Part shown: positions 17,418-26,470 of the stretch, in pieces | Position numbering within the stretch: the first letter of the stretch is position 1 | How the letters are laid out: each line of letters opens with the position of its first letter | Assembly (NCBI GenBank): GCA_024998815.1 | Contig: JACEUQ010000002.1 | Span: 1,614,617 to 1,678,616, forward strand | DNA length: 64,000 nt | Source of the DNA: Opitutus sp. | GTDB taxonomy: Bacteria; Verrucomicrobiota; Verrucomicrobiia; Opitutales; Opitutaceae | Reading direction: 5' to 3' | Notes under the pieces: generated by a model | What the model was told of the DNA's origin: nothing | The model's database searches: none | Seen by the model: the letters and a program-made list of their open reading frames with translations, nothing else | Position numbers and translations under genes: made by a program

Positions 17418-18629
17418 ATGAACCATTACGAAGAGGCCCCGAAACTCTCAAAATTGCCCTTTATCGTCGGCGACCTGGCGCTCCTCGGTGCCGCCGCCCT
17501 CATCGCCACCCGCAGCGCCAACCCGATCACGCCCAGCGAGATGCTCGCCATCACGATCTGCGTGGTCCTCGGCGCCACGCTGCTGGTGATTCCCTTTTTG
17601 GTTAACTACGCCCGCCGCCAGGATGCCGTGCTCAGCGAGCGGCAAAACCAGATCGCCGCCCTCGCCCGCACCACCGCCGAATCGGCCGAGCAAATCAGTA
17701 TCGCCGTCGCCGGCATCCACACGCTGGTCAGCTCGCTGCCGAAGCCTGTTGCACCCGCACCGGCCGCAGCGCCCGGCGACGATCCGCTCATTCGCCGTCT
17801 CGCCCAACTCGACGCCGCCACGAAAACCCAAAGCGACGCCTTGGCCGCCCGCGAAAAAGCCCTCGCCGCCGCCCTTTCGCACGCCACCCGCCAAATCGAG
17901 GTGTTGGTCACCGCCACCGCACAAGCCCTCGCCGCCGCCGCCCGCCCCGTCGAGCTGCCGGTCGCGCCTACTCCGGCACCGTCAACGGCAGCACTCCCCA
18001 CGCCGCCAACCACACTCCCCTCGCCCGTCGTCCTCCCCTCGCCCGCTGTCCCGCTCGTGCCGCCCCAACCCGCTCCGGTGCCGACCACCGTCGAAGCGCC
18101 TTCGCCTGCCGCGATTCCGACGCCCGCACCTTCTTTCCCCGCAACGCCCGTCCCCGCCCCCGCCGACGCCCCCCAAGCGCCCGCCGGCACACTGCCTCAG
18201 CCCGCCGCCTTCACCGCCGCCGAGCCCCTGCCCGACGAGGTACCCGTGGACGACGCCCCCAAAGCGTCCAAAGCCCCGCGCCCGCGCAAACCCAAGCCCG
18301 CCGACGCGGTGCTCGATCTCGGGCTCACCAGCGACGTCGCCGAGCCGATGGAGAGCGCCCCGACTGCGGACGGAGTTACCCGCCTGATCGCCACCGCCTA
18401 CATCGGCATTGGGCAAAAACTTTACCTGCGCGGCGACGGCCCCGGACTCTCTTGGGAAAAGGGCGTGCCGCTCCAATTTGTCTCCATCGGCAAGTGGCTC
18501 TGGCAAACCGCCGACGCCACGGCTCCGTTTGCCGCCAAGCTCTATAAAAACGATCTGGTGGAGTGCACCAGCCTCGGTGAAATCACGCTGGAGCCCGGCA
18601 GCCTGAACGAGGTCAACGCCGGCTTCTGA
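17418..18629 (+). CDS. Membrane protein with coiled coil and Pro/Ala linker, conserved C-terminal domain
   Basis: A 403-residue protein. Two N-terminal membrane helices (LALLGAAALIATRSA and ITICVVLGATLLVIPFLVNY) are followed by a helical segment (residues ~65-200; QNQIAALARTTAESAEQISI) and a long Pro/Ala/Val linker. The last 80 residues (IGIGQKLYLRGDGPGLSWEK, GVPLQFVSIGKWLWQTADA) form a compact domain that I associate with uncharacterised Opitutaceae proteins. A bacterial cell-envelope role is possible but unproven. ATG 17418 follows a region without homology in the longer frame. Confidence 0.65.
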   Translation: MNHYEEAPKLSKLPFIVGDLALLGAAALIATRSANPITPSEMLAITICVVLGATLLVIPFLVNYARRQDAVLSERQNQIAALARTTAESAEQISIAVAGIHTLVSSLPKPVAPAPAAAPGDDPLIRRLAQLDAATKTQSDALAAREKALAAALSHATRQIEVLVTATAQALAAAARPVELPVAPTPAPSTAALPTPPTTLPSPVVLPSPAVPLVPPQPAPVPTTVEAPSPAAIPTPAPSFPATPVPAPADAPQAPAGTLPQPAAFTAAEPLPDEVPVDDAPKASKAPRPRKPKPADAVLDLGLTSDVAEPMESAPTADGVTRLIATAYIGIGQKLYLRGDGPGLSWEKGVPLQFVSIGKWLWQTADATAPFAAKLYKNDLVECTSLGEITLEPGSLNEVNAGF

Positions 18630-18663
18630 GCTGCGGGGCGGCAACGCTTAGCCGCGCATGGCT

Positions 18664-18727
18664 GGAAGTAGCGCAGGCTTCCAGCCTGCTTTTACGTTCG
18701 GAGCAGACTGGAAGTCTGCGCTACTTC
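18664..18727. repeat. REP hairpin GTAGCGCAGGCTTCCAGCCTGC
   Basis: GAAGTAGCGCAGGCTTCCAG and its inverted partner CTGGAAGTCTGCGCTACTTC around a TTTTACGTTCG-type loop. One arm carries GGC/GCC in place of GAC/GTC. Confidence 0.85.
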
Positions 18728-18833
18728 CAGCGGTCTCCGCTGAATTTGCAGCGCACGCATACTCCAAATGCCCGACCGCTTCCAGTCTCGCTTTTTTGTC
18801 GGGCAAGCGGCTTGGTGTCCGCTCCAATTCGCC

Positions 18834-19349
18834 ATGTCCACCACCGCTACCGCCCTTCCCAAACCCATTTCCGGCCAGCCCTGCTCCTGCGGCAGCGGCC
18901 TTGATTTCTCCGCCTGCTGCGAGCCGATCATCACCGGCAAACGCCTGGCCACCACCGCCGAGCAGTTGATGCGCGCCCGTTTCACCGGCCACGTCGCCAA
19001 CGCCAACGAGTTTCTTCACCACACCTACCTGCCCACCTCGCGCCAACCCTACGTGGAAGAGACCGACACCGCGCCGCTACCCTGGACGCGACTGGTGATC
19101 CACTCCCACGAGCCCGAGGTAAAACCGGACGTTTCCTACGTCGATTTCACGGCCTATTTTAAAGCTGATGACGGCAGCGAGGGCGCGATGCACGAGAAGT
19201 CCGAGTTTCAGCGCATCGGCGGCAAATGGATTTTCGCGCGCACGCTGCGCCAGGGGCCGGCTCCGGTGAAGACCGAGCCCAAGGTCGGTCGCAACGACCC
19301 GTGCACCTGCGGTAGCGGCAAGAAGTTCAAGAAGTGCTGCGGCGCCTAA
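18834..19349 (+). CDS. YchJ-family (UPF0225) protein with two SEC-C motifs
   Basis: A 171-residue protein. It opens with a SEC-C motif ([18 protein letters not shown]), continues with the YchJ central domain ([39 protein letters not shown]), an NTF2-like fold, and closes with a second SEC-C motif, [20 protein letters not shown]. The Cys residues bind zinc. The tail matches that of the protein at 10458. ATG 18834 is chosen because upstream codons come from a REP repeat. Confidence 0.9.
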   Translation: MSTTATALPKPISGQPCSCGSGLDFSACCEPIITGKRLATTAEQLMRARFTGHVANANEFLHHTYLPTSRQPYVEETDTAPLPWTRLVIHSHEPEVKPDVSYVDFTAYFKADDGSEGAMHEKSEFQRIGGKWIFARTLRQGPAPVKTEPKVGRNDPCTCGSGKKFKKCCGA

Positions 19350-19530
19350 GCGGCGATTCGCTTTCGCTAAGCTTAGCGAAAGCGGTTCCAGCGGGGAGCG
19401 GAACCGCTGGGCAAAACACCTTGGGCTCACGCTCAAGGCCGCACCCTTTGTGACACCACTCCTGGCCACTCTCTTCGCGCTCACGCCCAAGGCCGCAGAC
19501 TCAGGGTGGCCTTGAGCGTGAGCTCAAGGT

Positions 19531-19731
19531 CTGGAGTTTGGCCCCAAAACGAGTTGAGATCCGCCCCCCCCAGCTAAGGTAGAATCGTACCGCAGGTAGC
19601 AACGGCATGGGTTTCGATGAGTTCGTTGACGTGAGGGTGGCTGTTGCGAAGTCTGCGAAACTCTCCGGAGTGATCAGCTCAGATCGCCATACATGATGCG
19701 CAGCACCTGTATGGTTCTTGGCACGAGTTAA
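19531..19731 (-). repeat. MITE-like element, copy A
   Basis: A ~200 bp element starting CTGGAGTTTGGCCCC and ending CACGAGTTAA. Read on the minus strand it can be translated to ITPESFADF and TSTNSSKP, matching the C-terminus of the transposase at 47238-48650. It contains a homopolymer of 8 C. Other copies are at 26471, 38755 and 46951. The group II intron begins directly at its inner end. Confidence 0.8.
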
Positions 19732-19858
19732 GTAGAGTAGAGAGAGCCGCGCGTCGGTAACCCGTCAGCGCGACCCTCCCCCTCGTCAAACCGTGCAAGC
19801 GGTTTTCCCGCACACGGCTTACCGAGTCCCCATTCTTTCGGTTTGGTTTCAGCGGAGT

Positions 19859-20122
19859 TCATTGCTTCCAAGCCGCCGTAAGCGGCCAGTGCCATAGTTT
19901 GTATTGACCATGCAAACGGTCGTCGGTGAAGAACTCGAAGAGTCCGTGGGTGCGGCTATACTTTCGCCACAGCCACCGCCGCAACCGGTTGCGCACAAAA
20001 GCCTGCTGGTTACTAAACACGTGCGTGCTGTTGCCGTAATGAAACGCCGTCGCCCAACCGCGAGTGATTTGGTTGACCTTGCGGACCACCGCCACCGCCG
20101 GTTGGTTGCGCGTTCGCACATC
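19859..20122 (-). pseudogene. ltrA: Group II intron reverse transcriptase, C-terminal part
   Basis: The maturase end of the reverse transcriptase: VRKVNQITRGWATAFHYGNS and FVRNRLRRWLWRKYSRTHGL are typical of the C-terminal maturase region, with a stop at 19859. It continues in frame from the N-terminal part at 24698-26174 if the insert between the TA copies is removed (joined RMEL-DVRTRNQPAV). Split as it stands, the enzyme cannot be made. Confidence 0.85.
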
Positions 20123-20124
20123 TA

Positions 20125-21239
20125 GTGCTTACTTGCAATAATAAGTGATATTTTATCCGCTTTGTAGATGGGACGAAAAGCCGTGCGAATCACTTGTAGC
20201 GAGGGGGATCAGCAATCCCTAGAAAAACGGGCAACCAGCCGGATTGAGTCGAGGCAGCGAGTTGAGCGCGCCCGGATGATCCTTGGGTGCGTGAGTGGCG
20301 AGCAGGTGCAAGAGGTGGCGCGCCGCTGCAACACCAGGCCGAACACCGTAATAAAGTGGAGGGATCGCTTTGTGCTGCTTGGCATGAAGGGGCTGGATGA
20401 TGCGGCACGGCCGGGCGCGAAGCGCACCTACGGTGAGGACTTTCGAGATCGGGTGCTGGCTTTATTGGAAGGGCCACCCCCTCCGGGGCAGGCGCGCTGG
20501 GATGGTCCAGCGGTGGCCCGTGTGCTCGGCGGCTCGGTGCACGCGGTCTGGCGAGTGCTGCGCAAGGAGGGCATTTGCCTGCAGCGCCAGCGCTCGTGGT
20601 GCGTGAGCACTGACAAGCAGTTCGCAGCCAAGGCAGCCGATATCGTCGGGCTCTACCTGAGCCCACCGGAAAAGGCATTGGTGATAAGTGTGGATGAAAA
20701 GCCTGGCATCCAAGCCCTAGAGCGCGCCACCGGTTACGTGGAGACCGACAATGGTAAAATCGTCCAGGGACTCAAAAGCACCTACAAGCGCCACGGTACA
20801 CTCAACTTGTTCGCTGCCCTTGATGTGGCCACGGGCTTGATCAAGACGCAGAAAACCACCCTTAAGCGCCGGGAGGAGTTCCTGCTGTTCATGGACCAAG
20901 TGGTGGCGGATCACCCGCCCGAGAGAGAACTCCACGTGATTTTGGATAATTATTGCACCCACAAAAAGTGCGACGCTTGGCTCGCTCGGCACCCCAATGT
21001 CCACTTCCACTTTACCCCAACCTCGGCGAGTTGGCTCAATCAAGTTGAAATCTGGTTCGGCATACTAACAAGGAAGGCGCTACGGGGCGCGAACTTCAGA
21101 AGCGTCGCCGAACTTAGTCAGGCCATTGACGCTTTCGTCGCCGCCTACCTGCCCAATGCCAAGCCGTTCAAGTGGCGCAAGCGCGAGGTCAAGGGAAGCC
21201 AACTCAGAAATACTATCATTAATCTACGCAATTAAGCAC
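20125..21239 (+). mobile_element. IS630-family element B
   Basis: Ends GTGCTTACTTGCAATAATAAG (left) and, reversed, GTGCTTAATTGCGTAGATTAA (right) are imperfect inverted repeats flanked by TA (20123-20124 and 21240-21241). It carries one intact transposase gene. Confidence 0.85.
20168..21235 (+). CDS. IS630-family transposase
   Basis: A 355-residue DDE transposase of the IS630 family. The N-terminus holds helix-turn-helix domains (VQEVARRCNTRPNTVIKWRD). The core shows Asp in VISVDEKPGIQALER, Asp in HVILDNYCTHKK and Glu in TSASWLNQVEIWFG. The frame is complete. Its last 57 codons and stop are repeated exactly at the far end of the composite unit. Confidence 0.95.
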   Translation: MGRKAVRITCSEGDQQSLEKRATSRIESRQRVERARMILGCVSGEQVQEVARRCNTRPNTVIKWRDRFVLLGMKGLDDAARPGAKRTYGEDFRDRVLALLEGPPPPGQARWDGPAVARVLGGSVHAVWRVLRKEGICLQRQRSWCVSTDKQFAAKAADIVGLYLSPPEKALVISVDEKPGIQALERATGYVETDNGKIVQGLKSTYKRHGTLNLFAALDVATGLIKTQKTTLKRREEFLLFMDQVVADHPPERELHVILDNYCTHKKCDAWLARHPNVHFHFTPTSASWLNQVEIWFGILTRKALRGANFRSVAELSQAIDAFVAAYLPNAKPFKWRKREVKGSQLRNTIINLRN

Positions 21240-21241
21240 TA

Positions 21242-22435
21242 GAAACGTCGCTCCGTCCGGCAGGCCGGAGTTACTGATATCAGAAGAAGTCTCCGGGGCG
21301 CGGGTTGGTTCCTTGTGGTTTCAGCGACATGGCGGCGATGATGGAGTCATGCCGGTCGGCACGCGGTTTCACGGCGCAGAAGAAGATCTCCGGCCCGTCC
21401 TCCGTGCCGTAAAGGAACGGCCGTTCCAGCCGGTGTACCTCCTCGCGCCGGCCATCCTCATGGATGAGGGCCTTCTCCTGGAACATCGGATCTTCCGCCA
21501 CCGCCCAGTGAAGTCCGTCATCCGACTCGAAGCGCACGATCGCCTTGTGTGACGGCGAATAGTAGGTGCCCTGGTCTTTTAGGAGGGCGTGATAGCGTCC
21601 GTCCTGACACCAGACGAAGGGGTCTTCTCCGGGGAAGGCGGCATCCTCGCTGGCGAAGATCGGTTCGGGGTGTTTCACGAAGGGACCCTCGGGGCGGTCG
21701 GCAAAACCGACGCCATGCAGCACAGGGCCATATTTCGGGAGCGGCAACCTGTCGCCAACCCCCTTGTAGAGAAGGATATACCGACCGTCCGGTGCCTGCG
21801 CGCACACGGCGTTGTTCGTGCACATGGCATCCCAAGCACCGGGCGTCACATCGAGTAACGGCTTGTCGAACCGGGTCCATGGTCCCTCCGGCCGGTCCGC
21901 AATGGCCACCCCCACGCGCTGGTTGTTCCGGTGGTCCCACCACCCGCCGTCGCTCTGGTTGCCGTTGTAGTAAAGGTAATACCGGTCTCCGAACCGGCGG
22001 ATGCTCGGATTGTGGGTGACATCTCCGTCCCAGTAACCGGGGCGCTTCGGCAGCACGACCTCCGCGAAGTGGTAGGGCCCGAAGGGTGTCTCCGCCGTCG
22101 CGCGACAGACCTCGGAATGGGTTACCCATGACTCGAAGCCCCTGGACCACGCCTCGCCCTCTTTCGTCGCGTCGATCGGCCAGCGCGAAAAGAAGAGGTG
22201 GTGTCTGCCTTGCGCGTCCGTGACCAGCGACGGGTCCCAGACGCAGTAGCCCTCCATGCTGAAAATGGCGCGGGTGATTTCTGGTTTCATCGTTTCTCGG
22301 GCATATGGTCTCATGCTTACAGGGTTGTTCCTGATAGGAAACTGGATTTTGTAGACTATGAGCCGGACGTGGTTTTACAGCGTGAATGGTGCATTAAAAC
22401 CTAGAAACGGCGCTCCGTCCGGCAGGTTTGGAGTT
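21242..22435. repeat. Direct repeats bracketing the glycosidase gene
   Basis: GAAACGTCGCTCCGTCCGGC at about 21242 and GAAACGGCGCTCCGTCCGGC at about 22404 are direct copies of roughly 30 bp, with AGG...GGAGTT following in both. They frame the glycosidase gene. Confidence 0.8.
21280..22290 (-). CDS. Five-bladed propeller glycoside hydrolase (GH43-like clan)
   Basis: A protein of 336 residues from ATG 22290 (MKPEITRAIFSMEGYCVWDP); a longer frame begins at 22314. Blades are marked by WDPSLVTDAQGRHHLFFS, THNPSIRRFGDRYYLYYNGN, MCTNNAVCAQAPDGRYILLY and EDPFVWCQDGRYHALLKDQG. These repeating Asp/Glu-bearing strands fit the GH43/GH32-type beta-propeller clan; EDPFVW and WDPSL likely supply catalytic acids. 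No signal peptide is seen, so it acts in the cytoplasm or is exported in another way. It is cargo between an IS630 and an ISAs1-type transposase. The substrate is unknown. Confidence 0.75.
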   Translation of the reverse strand: MKPEITRAIFSMEGYCVWDPSLVTDAQGRHHLFFSRWPIDATKEGEAWSRGFESWVTHSEVCRATAETPFGPYHFAEVVLPKRPGYWDGDVTHNPSIRRFGDRYYLYYNGNQSDGGWWDHRNNQRVGVAIADRPEGPWTRFDKPLLDVTPGAWDAMCTNNAVCAQAPDGRYILLYKGVGDRLPLPKYGPVLHGVGFADRPEGPFVKHPEPIFASEDAAFPGEDPFVWCQDGRYHALLKDQGTYYSPSHKAIVRFESDDGLHWAVAEDPMFQEKALIHEDGRREEVHRLERPFLYGTEDGPEIFFCAVKPRADRHDSIIAAMSLKPQGTNPRPGDFF

Positions 22436-22602
22436 CGTTTTTACAAAACTCGTTGATTTAACGAACGCCCCCAATTGAAAACGCCCCGTTCCAAGCAGTT
22501 TTGGGGTGGTTTTCGGACGGCGACTCATGCCGCGTAACCAAAGCTCCGCCGTCGCTCGCGTCAAGGCGCGAAGCGTTGAGCCGTTTTTTAACCAACGCCG
22601 AT

Positions 22603-24425
22603 TCATAGCGGGAAGTTTACCGAGGTAAGGGCGCGGAGCGCGCGACGGTCATGATTTTCGGACATGTGGGCGATAAAGTCGGAGGTATAAAGGTGGCGTT
22701 TCTGGGTGCGCTGGCCGCGCCAGTGCATGAAAAGGCTGTTGGCCCAGCGGTTGAACATACCGTGTAGGCGAACCGCGTTCGGGCGGCGTAATCGGCAGCG
22801 ATCATCCTGGCGCGAGGCGTCGAGCCGGGCGTGCAAACCGGTTTCGATCGCCCAGTGCGCGATGTTGACCTCCAGCCATTGGGCGGGAGTTAACTCGGCG
22901 GCGGGACGACTGGTGATCAGCTCAATGGTCTCGGGTGACTTGCCGTGGCGTTTTCGGCAGATTCTCGCTGCTTGCGCCACCAGGGGGAAGCAGGCGCTTT
23001 CCGCGCTCAACTCGCGCGCCACCAGGGTGCGCGTCACGGGGTGCTTCTTTTCCTTGCTCGTGCGTTGCTCGGCAGCGGGATCTTTTAACGGGTCAAAAAA
23101 GGGGCGCCCGGATCGGGCACTTGCGCGGCTACGATTTTCTGCAGGCCGGGCTGGTTGCCTTTGACGGTGAACAGGTAGTCGCCGCCATGCTCCATTACGA
23201 TCGCCCGCGCGGTGTCCGCTTGGGTATGCAGGGCATCAAGGCTCACGAGTTTATCGACCAAATCGAGTCTCTCACACAGGGCGCGGGCGGCGGGAATCTC
23301 GTTACTTTTTTCGGCGACGACCTCGCTGCCGAGATAAAACAAGCTCGGCGAGGTAACCGCGGTCACGACGTTTTGTCCGCCGCTGTGCTTGGGGACTTTG
23401 CCGTCGATGACCACGATCTCGCTGTCGGGGGGCTCGCCTCGCACCTGACGTTGGTGGGCGAGTAAAACCTCCTCGATGCGCGAGGCCTGAACGCGGGCGA
23501 ACAGCCGACTAAAGGTGGGCTGGCTGGGAGCGCCGTATTTGCCGCGGCGGCGGATCACCCCGAGGGCTTGGCGTTGGACCGGGGAGAGCCGGCGGGCGAA
23601 AGCGGCCAGGTCACGTTGGCCGCGGGGTGCTCCGGCCAGATAGGCCGCCGCCGTGATCGCCAGCAGCGCGTGCAAGGGATAGGCCCCGATGTAGGCGCGG
23701 TATTCAGGCACTTGCCGGAAGGCCTCCGCCAGGCTGATTAAATCGGGGGCCTTCAGGGTACTTCGCACCGGAACTTTCGCCTCCACCGCAGCCAGCGAGG
23801 GTTTGATCTGCCCTGCCTGAAGAGCTCTCCGGGCCCGGGGCTCCAGCTCGCGCACAAACAAGCGCTTGGGCTTGGCGTGGTGCTCGTAGTAATCGCGCGA
23901 CTTACGCGTGTTGCCCTTGGTCAGGCCCAACTCGGTCCACCCGGATGCCTTGTATACACTTCCCGTAAAACGCTCGGGGTCGACGAAGGTTTCCACGACG
24001 AGCACGGGGTGCTCGTAACGCGACTGCCAGTCGGCACTGAGCCGGCCGAGCACCCGGCTCAAAACCGCCGAGCCCAAGTTGGGCACCGCCGGCTTGGGCA
24101 GCAGCAGGAACCGCACGTTGTTGACCACCAGCGCCAATCGGCGTCGGCGCTGTTCGCCACTCCAGCCAATCCACGCCTCCCGGCCGCGCAGGTGCAGCGC
24201 CGCCGCCGCAAACACCAGCACCGCCACCCAGGTGCCCTGCGCATCGCTCACCGCGTACAGCAGCCGCTCGCCCACCGGTTTCACCGCGCCCAGATAGTGA
24301 TGCTCCTCAAGCAGCCCCTGCGCTCGGGCGTTTAACTCGGGGCTGTCTAGCACCTGCACCTGCAAGTGGCGCAGCGAAATCACCTCCCCTTGGGGGTTCG
24401 ACGGGTTCGTTTCGGCCGGCATCAT
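22603..24425 (-). CDS. DUF4338-ISAs1 transposase, two frames (frameshift or programmed -1)
   Basis: The N-terminal part (23085-24425) begins with a DUF4338 domain (LQVQVLDSPELNARAQGLLE, NNVRFLLLPKPAVPNLGSAV, DPERFTGSVYKASGWTELGL). It runs into an ISAs1 DDE core (VVIDGKVPKHSGG, VSLDALHTQADTA, YLFTVKGNQPGL). The frame ends at GAPFLTR. The rest (RHGKSPETIELITSRPA, VNIAHWAIETGLHARLD, from about 23090 to 22603) is in the -1 frame. The junction has C CCT TTT TTG in zero frame, a sequence able to support -1 slippage. It may be one functional fusion made by frameshifting, or a pseudogene or sequence error. Confidence 0.75.
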
Positions 24426-24518
24426 TCACCCAGCCAAAATGATTTCCTGGGGCTTGTCCCGCTTATTCCGCTCCTTTGTTAGTATTCAGGTGTTTAGCTG
24501 TTCAATGAATCGGCGGTG

Positions 24519-24697
24519 TACTAACAAGGAAGGCGCTACGGGGCGCGAACTTCAGAAGCGTCGCCGAACTTAGTCAGGCCATTGACGCTTTCGTCGCCGC
24601 CTACCTGCCCAATGCCAAGCCGTTCAAGTGGCGCAAGCGCGAGGTCAAGGGAAGCCAACTCAGAAATACTATCATTAATCTACGCAATTAAGCACTA
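24519..24697 (+). repeat. Second copy of the IS630 B right end
   Basis: These 179 bp repeat 21063-21241 with no difference that I can see, including the transposase 3' codons and the terminal TA. The copy starts abruptly at TACTAACAAGG. Confidence 0.95.
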
Positions 24698-26174
24698 GCT
24701 CCATCCGCACTTTGTCGCGTAACTTGGCCAGACTTTTCGCACTGGGTTCCACGTGCGGATACCTTCGTTTGCTCTTCATGCCTTGCCGCCATGCGACGGA
24801 AAAACCGAGGAACTCAAAGCCTTCCTTTCGTGTATCCACCAGTCGGGTTTTCTCTTCGTTGAGCTTTAACTTACGTGCCTCCAGCCACCGTTTCAGTCGC
24901 GTTTGCAGCCCCGCCCCTTGACCCGGTTTGCACAGGATCAGGAGGTCGTCGGCGTAACGCACCATCGTCGGCTTTTGTTCGCACTTCTCATTCACCGCAT
25001 GATCGAGGTCGTTGAGGTAGAGGTTCGCCAGCAGAGGCGATATAACTCCGCCTTGTGGCGTGCCACACCGGTTCGCGCTCACCTTGCGGCACCCCGTGTC
25101 CCGGTCCTCTTCCACGATGGGTGCGCGCAGCCACGTTTTTATTAAACGCAACACGCTCCCATCGCTCACCCGTTTGGCCACCAATTGCAGGAGTTCGCGG
25201 TGCGGGATCATATCGAAGTAGCTCGATAAATCCGCGTCCACCACCTCCACCTTTCCGCTCAGCATGGCTTCCTTGACCTTATCCATCGCCTGATGGGTCC
25301 GACGTTTCGGCCGGTAGGCGTAGGAATGGTCATGGAAGTCCGCCTCTAGGATTGGCTGCAACACGATCACCGCCGCGCTTTGCACCACCCGGTCTTTCAC
25401 CGTAGGGATGCCCAGCGCACGACGTTTGGTCCTGGCCTGATCCTTCCATATATAGACGCGCAGGACCGGACTGGGTCGGTAGGTTTTCGTTCGCATTTCC
25501 TCCGCCAGCGCAAGCAGCCATGCCGCCCGATAGGCTTCGTTCTTTACGAGCGTTTCCACCTCGAACCCGTCCACTCCCGGCACGCCGTCATTGGCGATCA
25601 CCTGATCGAGCGCATCCGACAGAATGTCCTGCCGATACAGCTCTCCATACAAACTATAGAACCGCCAATGCGGCTCCGCTTTTGCTTTCCGATATAGCAC
25701 ACGTTGCAGCTTCCGAACCTTCGGTGACGTTTTTATCCAGAGTTCATCACCCCAGCCATCGTCGGGTCCTTTGCCGCTCTGTGATGCGTGGGAACAAGTG
25801 CCCTCCCTTCGCTCCCCGGCGGTTTTAATGTCCGCTAGATCATCACTACTATGGAGGTCTCCGACTCCTGCCACGGCCCGTCCGGCCTTACGAGGTTTTG
25901 CCGCGCTTGTGCCGGTGGTTGAGGCATCGCAAGACGCCCCACCGCCGCAGGTCTCACCACTTAACCTAACGACCTTTCCCACCCCGCCGCCCCCGCTGAC
26001 TCCGCCGACGTGTTGATCGGAAATCAACGATTTAGGTCCTACGTCTTTGCGAGACTGCCTTTTCCGATCCTTGCAGTCTTCACCGTTCAGGTAGCGGCTG
26101 GACTCGTCGGTTGTTTCGGTAACGGAGCTCATTGGATGGGGTTCACCTTCGTTGCGGCTGACTGGTTCGGGCAC
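24698..26174 (-). pseudogene. ltrA: Group II intron reverse transcriptase, N-terminal part
   Basis: The reverse transcriptase domain is nearly complete. VPGVDGFEVETL, YRPSPVLRVYIWKDQARTKR, LGIPTVKDRVVQSA, HSYAYRPKRRTHQAM, ADLSSYFDMIPH, GTPQGGVISPLLANLYLNDL and the active site MVRYADDLLILCKPGQG are present. Translation runs into the IS630 end at 24697 after KLRDKVRMEL. About 85 C-terminal residues (maturase) lie at 19859-20122. The first ~120 residues are low complexity and belong to intron RNA; the true start may be later than 26174. Confidence 0.85.
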
Positions 26175-26295
26175 ACGGTCGTGCTTTCCGGCGAGGCCTC
26201 GCGGCCTGCATCCGTGACCGGGCCCTTCGACCGCGAATCGTTAAATTCGGTCGAACAGACTTTCACTGTTATGGTTGTTAGTTTCATGGTCGCAC

Positions 26296-26470
26296 ACCTG
26301 AATTCCGAAGTTCAAACCAACCACAGATTACACAGATTGCACAGATACAATCCCTTAGGAGGTAAACGGACTCAGCTTGATTCCCTTTTTTCATCCTGTC
26401 TTCAAATTCAGTAACACTCTGTTATCTGTGCTCATCTGTGAATTCCGTGGTTAAAACTTCGGCGTTCGGG
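26296..26470. repeat. Imperfect hairpin with ACAGATTACACAGATT arms
   Basis: AATTCCGAAGTTCAAACCAACC with ACAGATTACACAGAT (from 26301) pairs with ATCTGTGAATTCCGTGGTT and AAAACTTCGG (to 26462). The outer arms extend to the TTAACTCGTGCC ends of MITE copies A and B, so the intron sits in one arm. Confidence 0.7.

Larger units (their letters stand above)
20123..24697. mobile_element. Composite unit: IS630 B, glycosidase, ISAs1-type transposase, IS630 right end
   Basis: TA at 20123-20124 and 24696-24697 flank a unit whose left end is the left end of IS630 copy B and whose right end is a second copy of the same element's last 179 bp (21063-21241 equals 24519-24697). Inside are a glycosidase gene and an ISAs1-type transposase. 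Removing it with one TA restores the intron reverse transcriptase frame, so it behaves as one insertion. Confidence 0.8.
19732..26295 (-). mobile_element. Group II intron, interrupted by a 4.57 kb insert
   Basis: On the minus strand the 5' end is GTGCGACC at 26295, fitting the GUGYG consensus. The 3' end is near 19732 (...CTACTCTAC), following a domain V-like hairpin (AGCCGTGTGCGGGAAAACCG at about 19805-19825). The reverse transcriptase lies between. The joined exons (CAGGT plus TTAACTCGTGCC) match the sequence near 26466-26482, which supports both boundaries. The intron is cut at a TA by the unit 20125-24695. Confidence 0.75.

Noticed and set aside
15447..17426. A 659-codon open frame antisense to the sugar dehydrogenase
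   Set aside because: It is a shadow of the high-GC coding strand; the plus strand has clear family motifs and the antisense frame has none.
24426..24518. A promoter or terminal repeat of the ISAs1-type element
   Set aside because: I could not find a matching inverted end near 22435-22602, so the element limits remain undefined.
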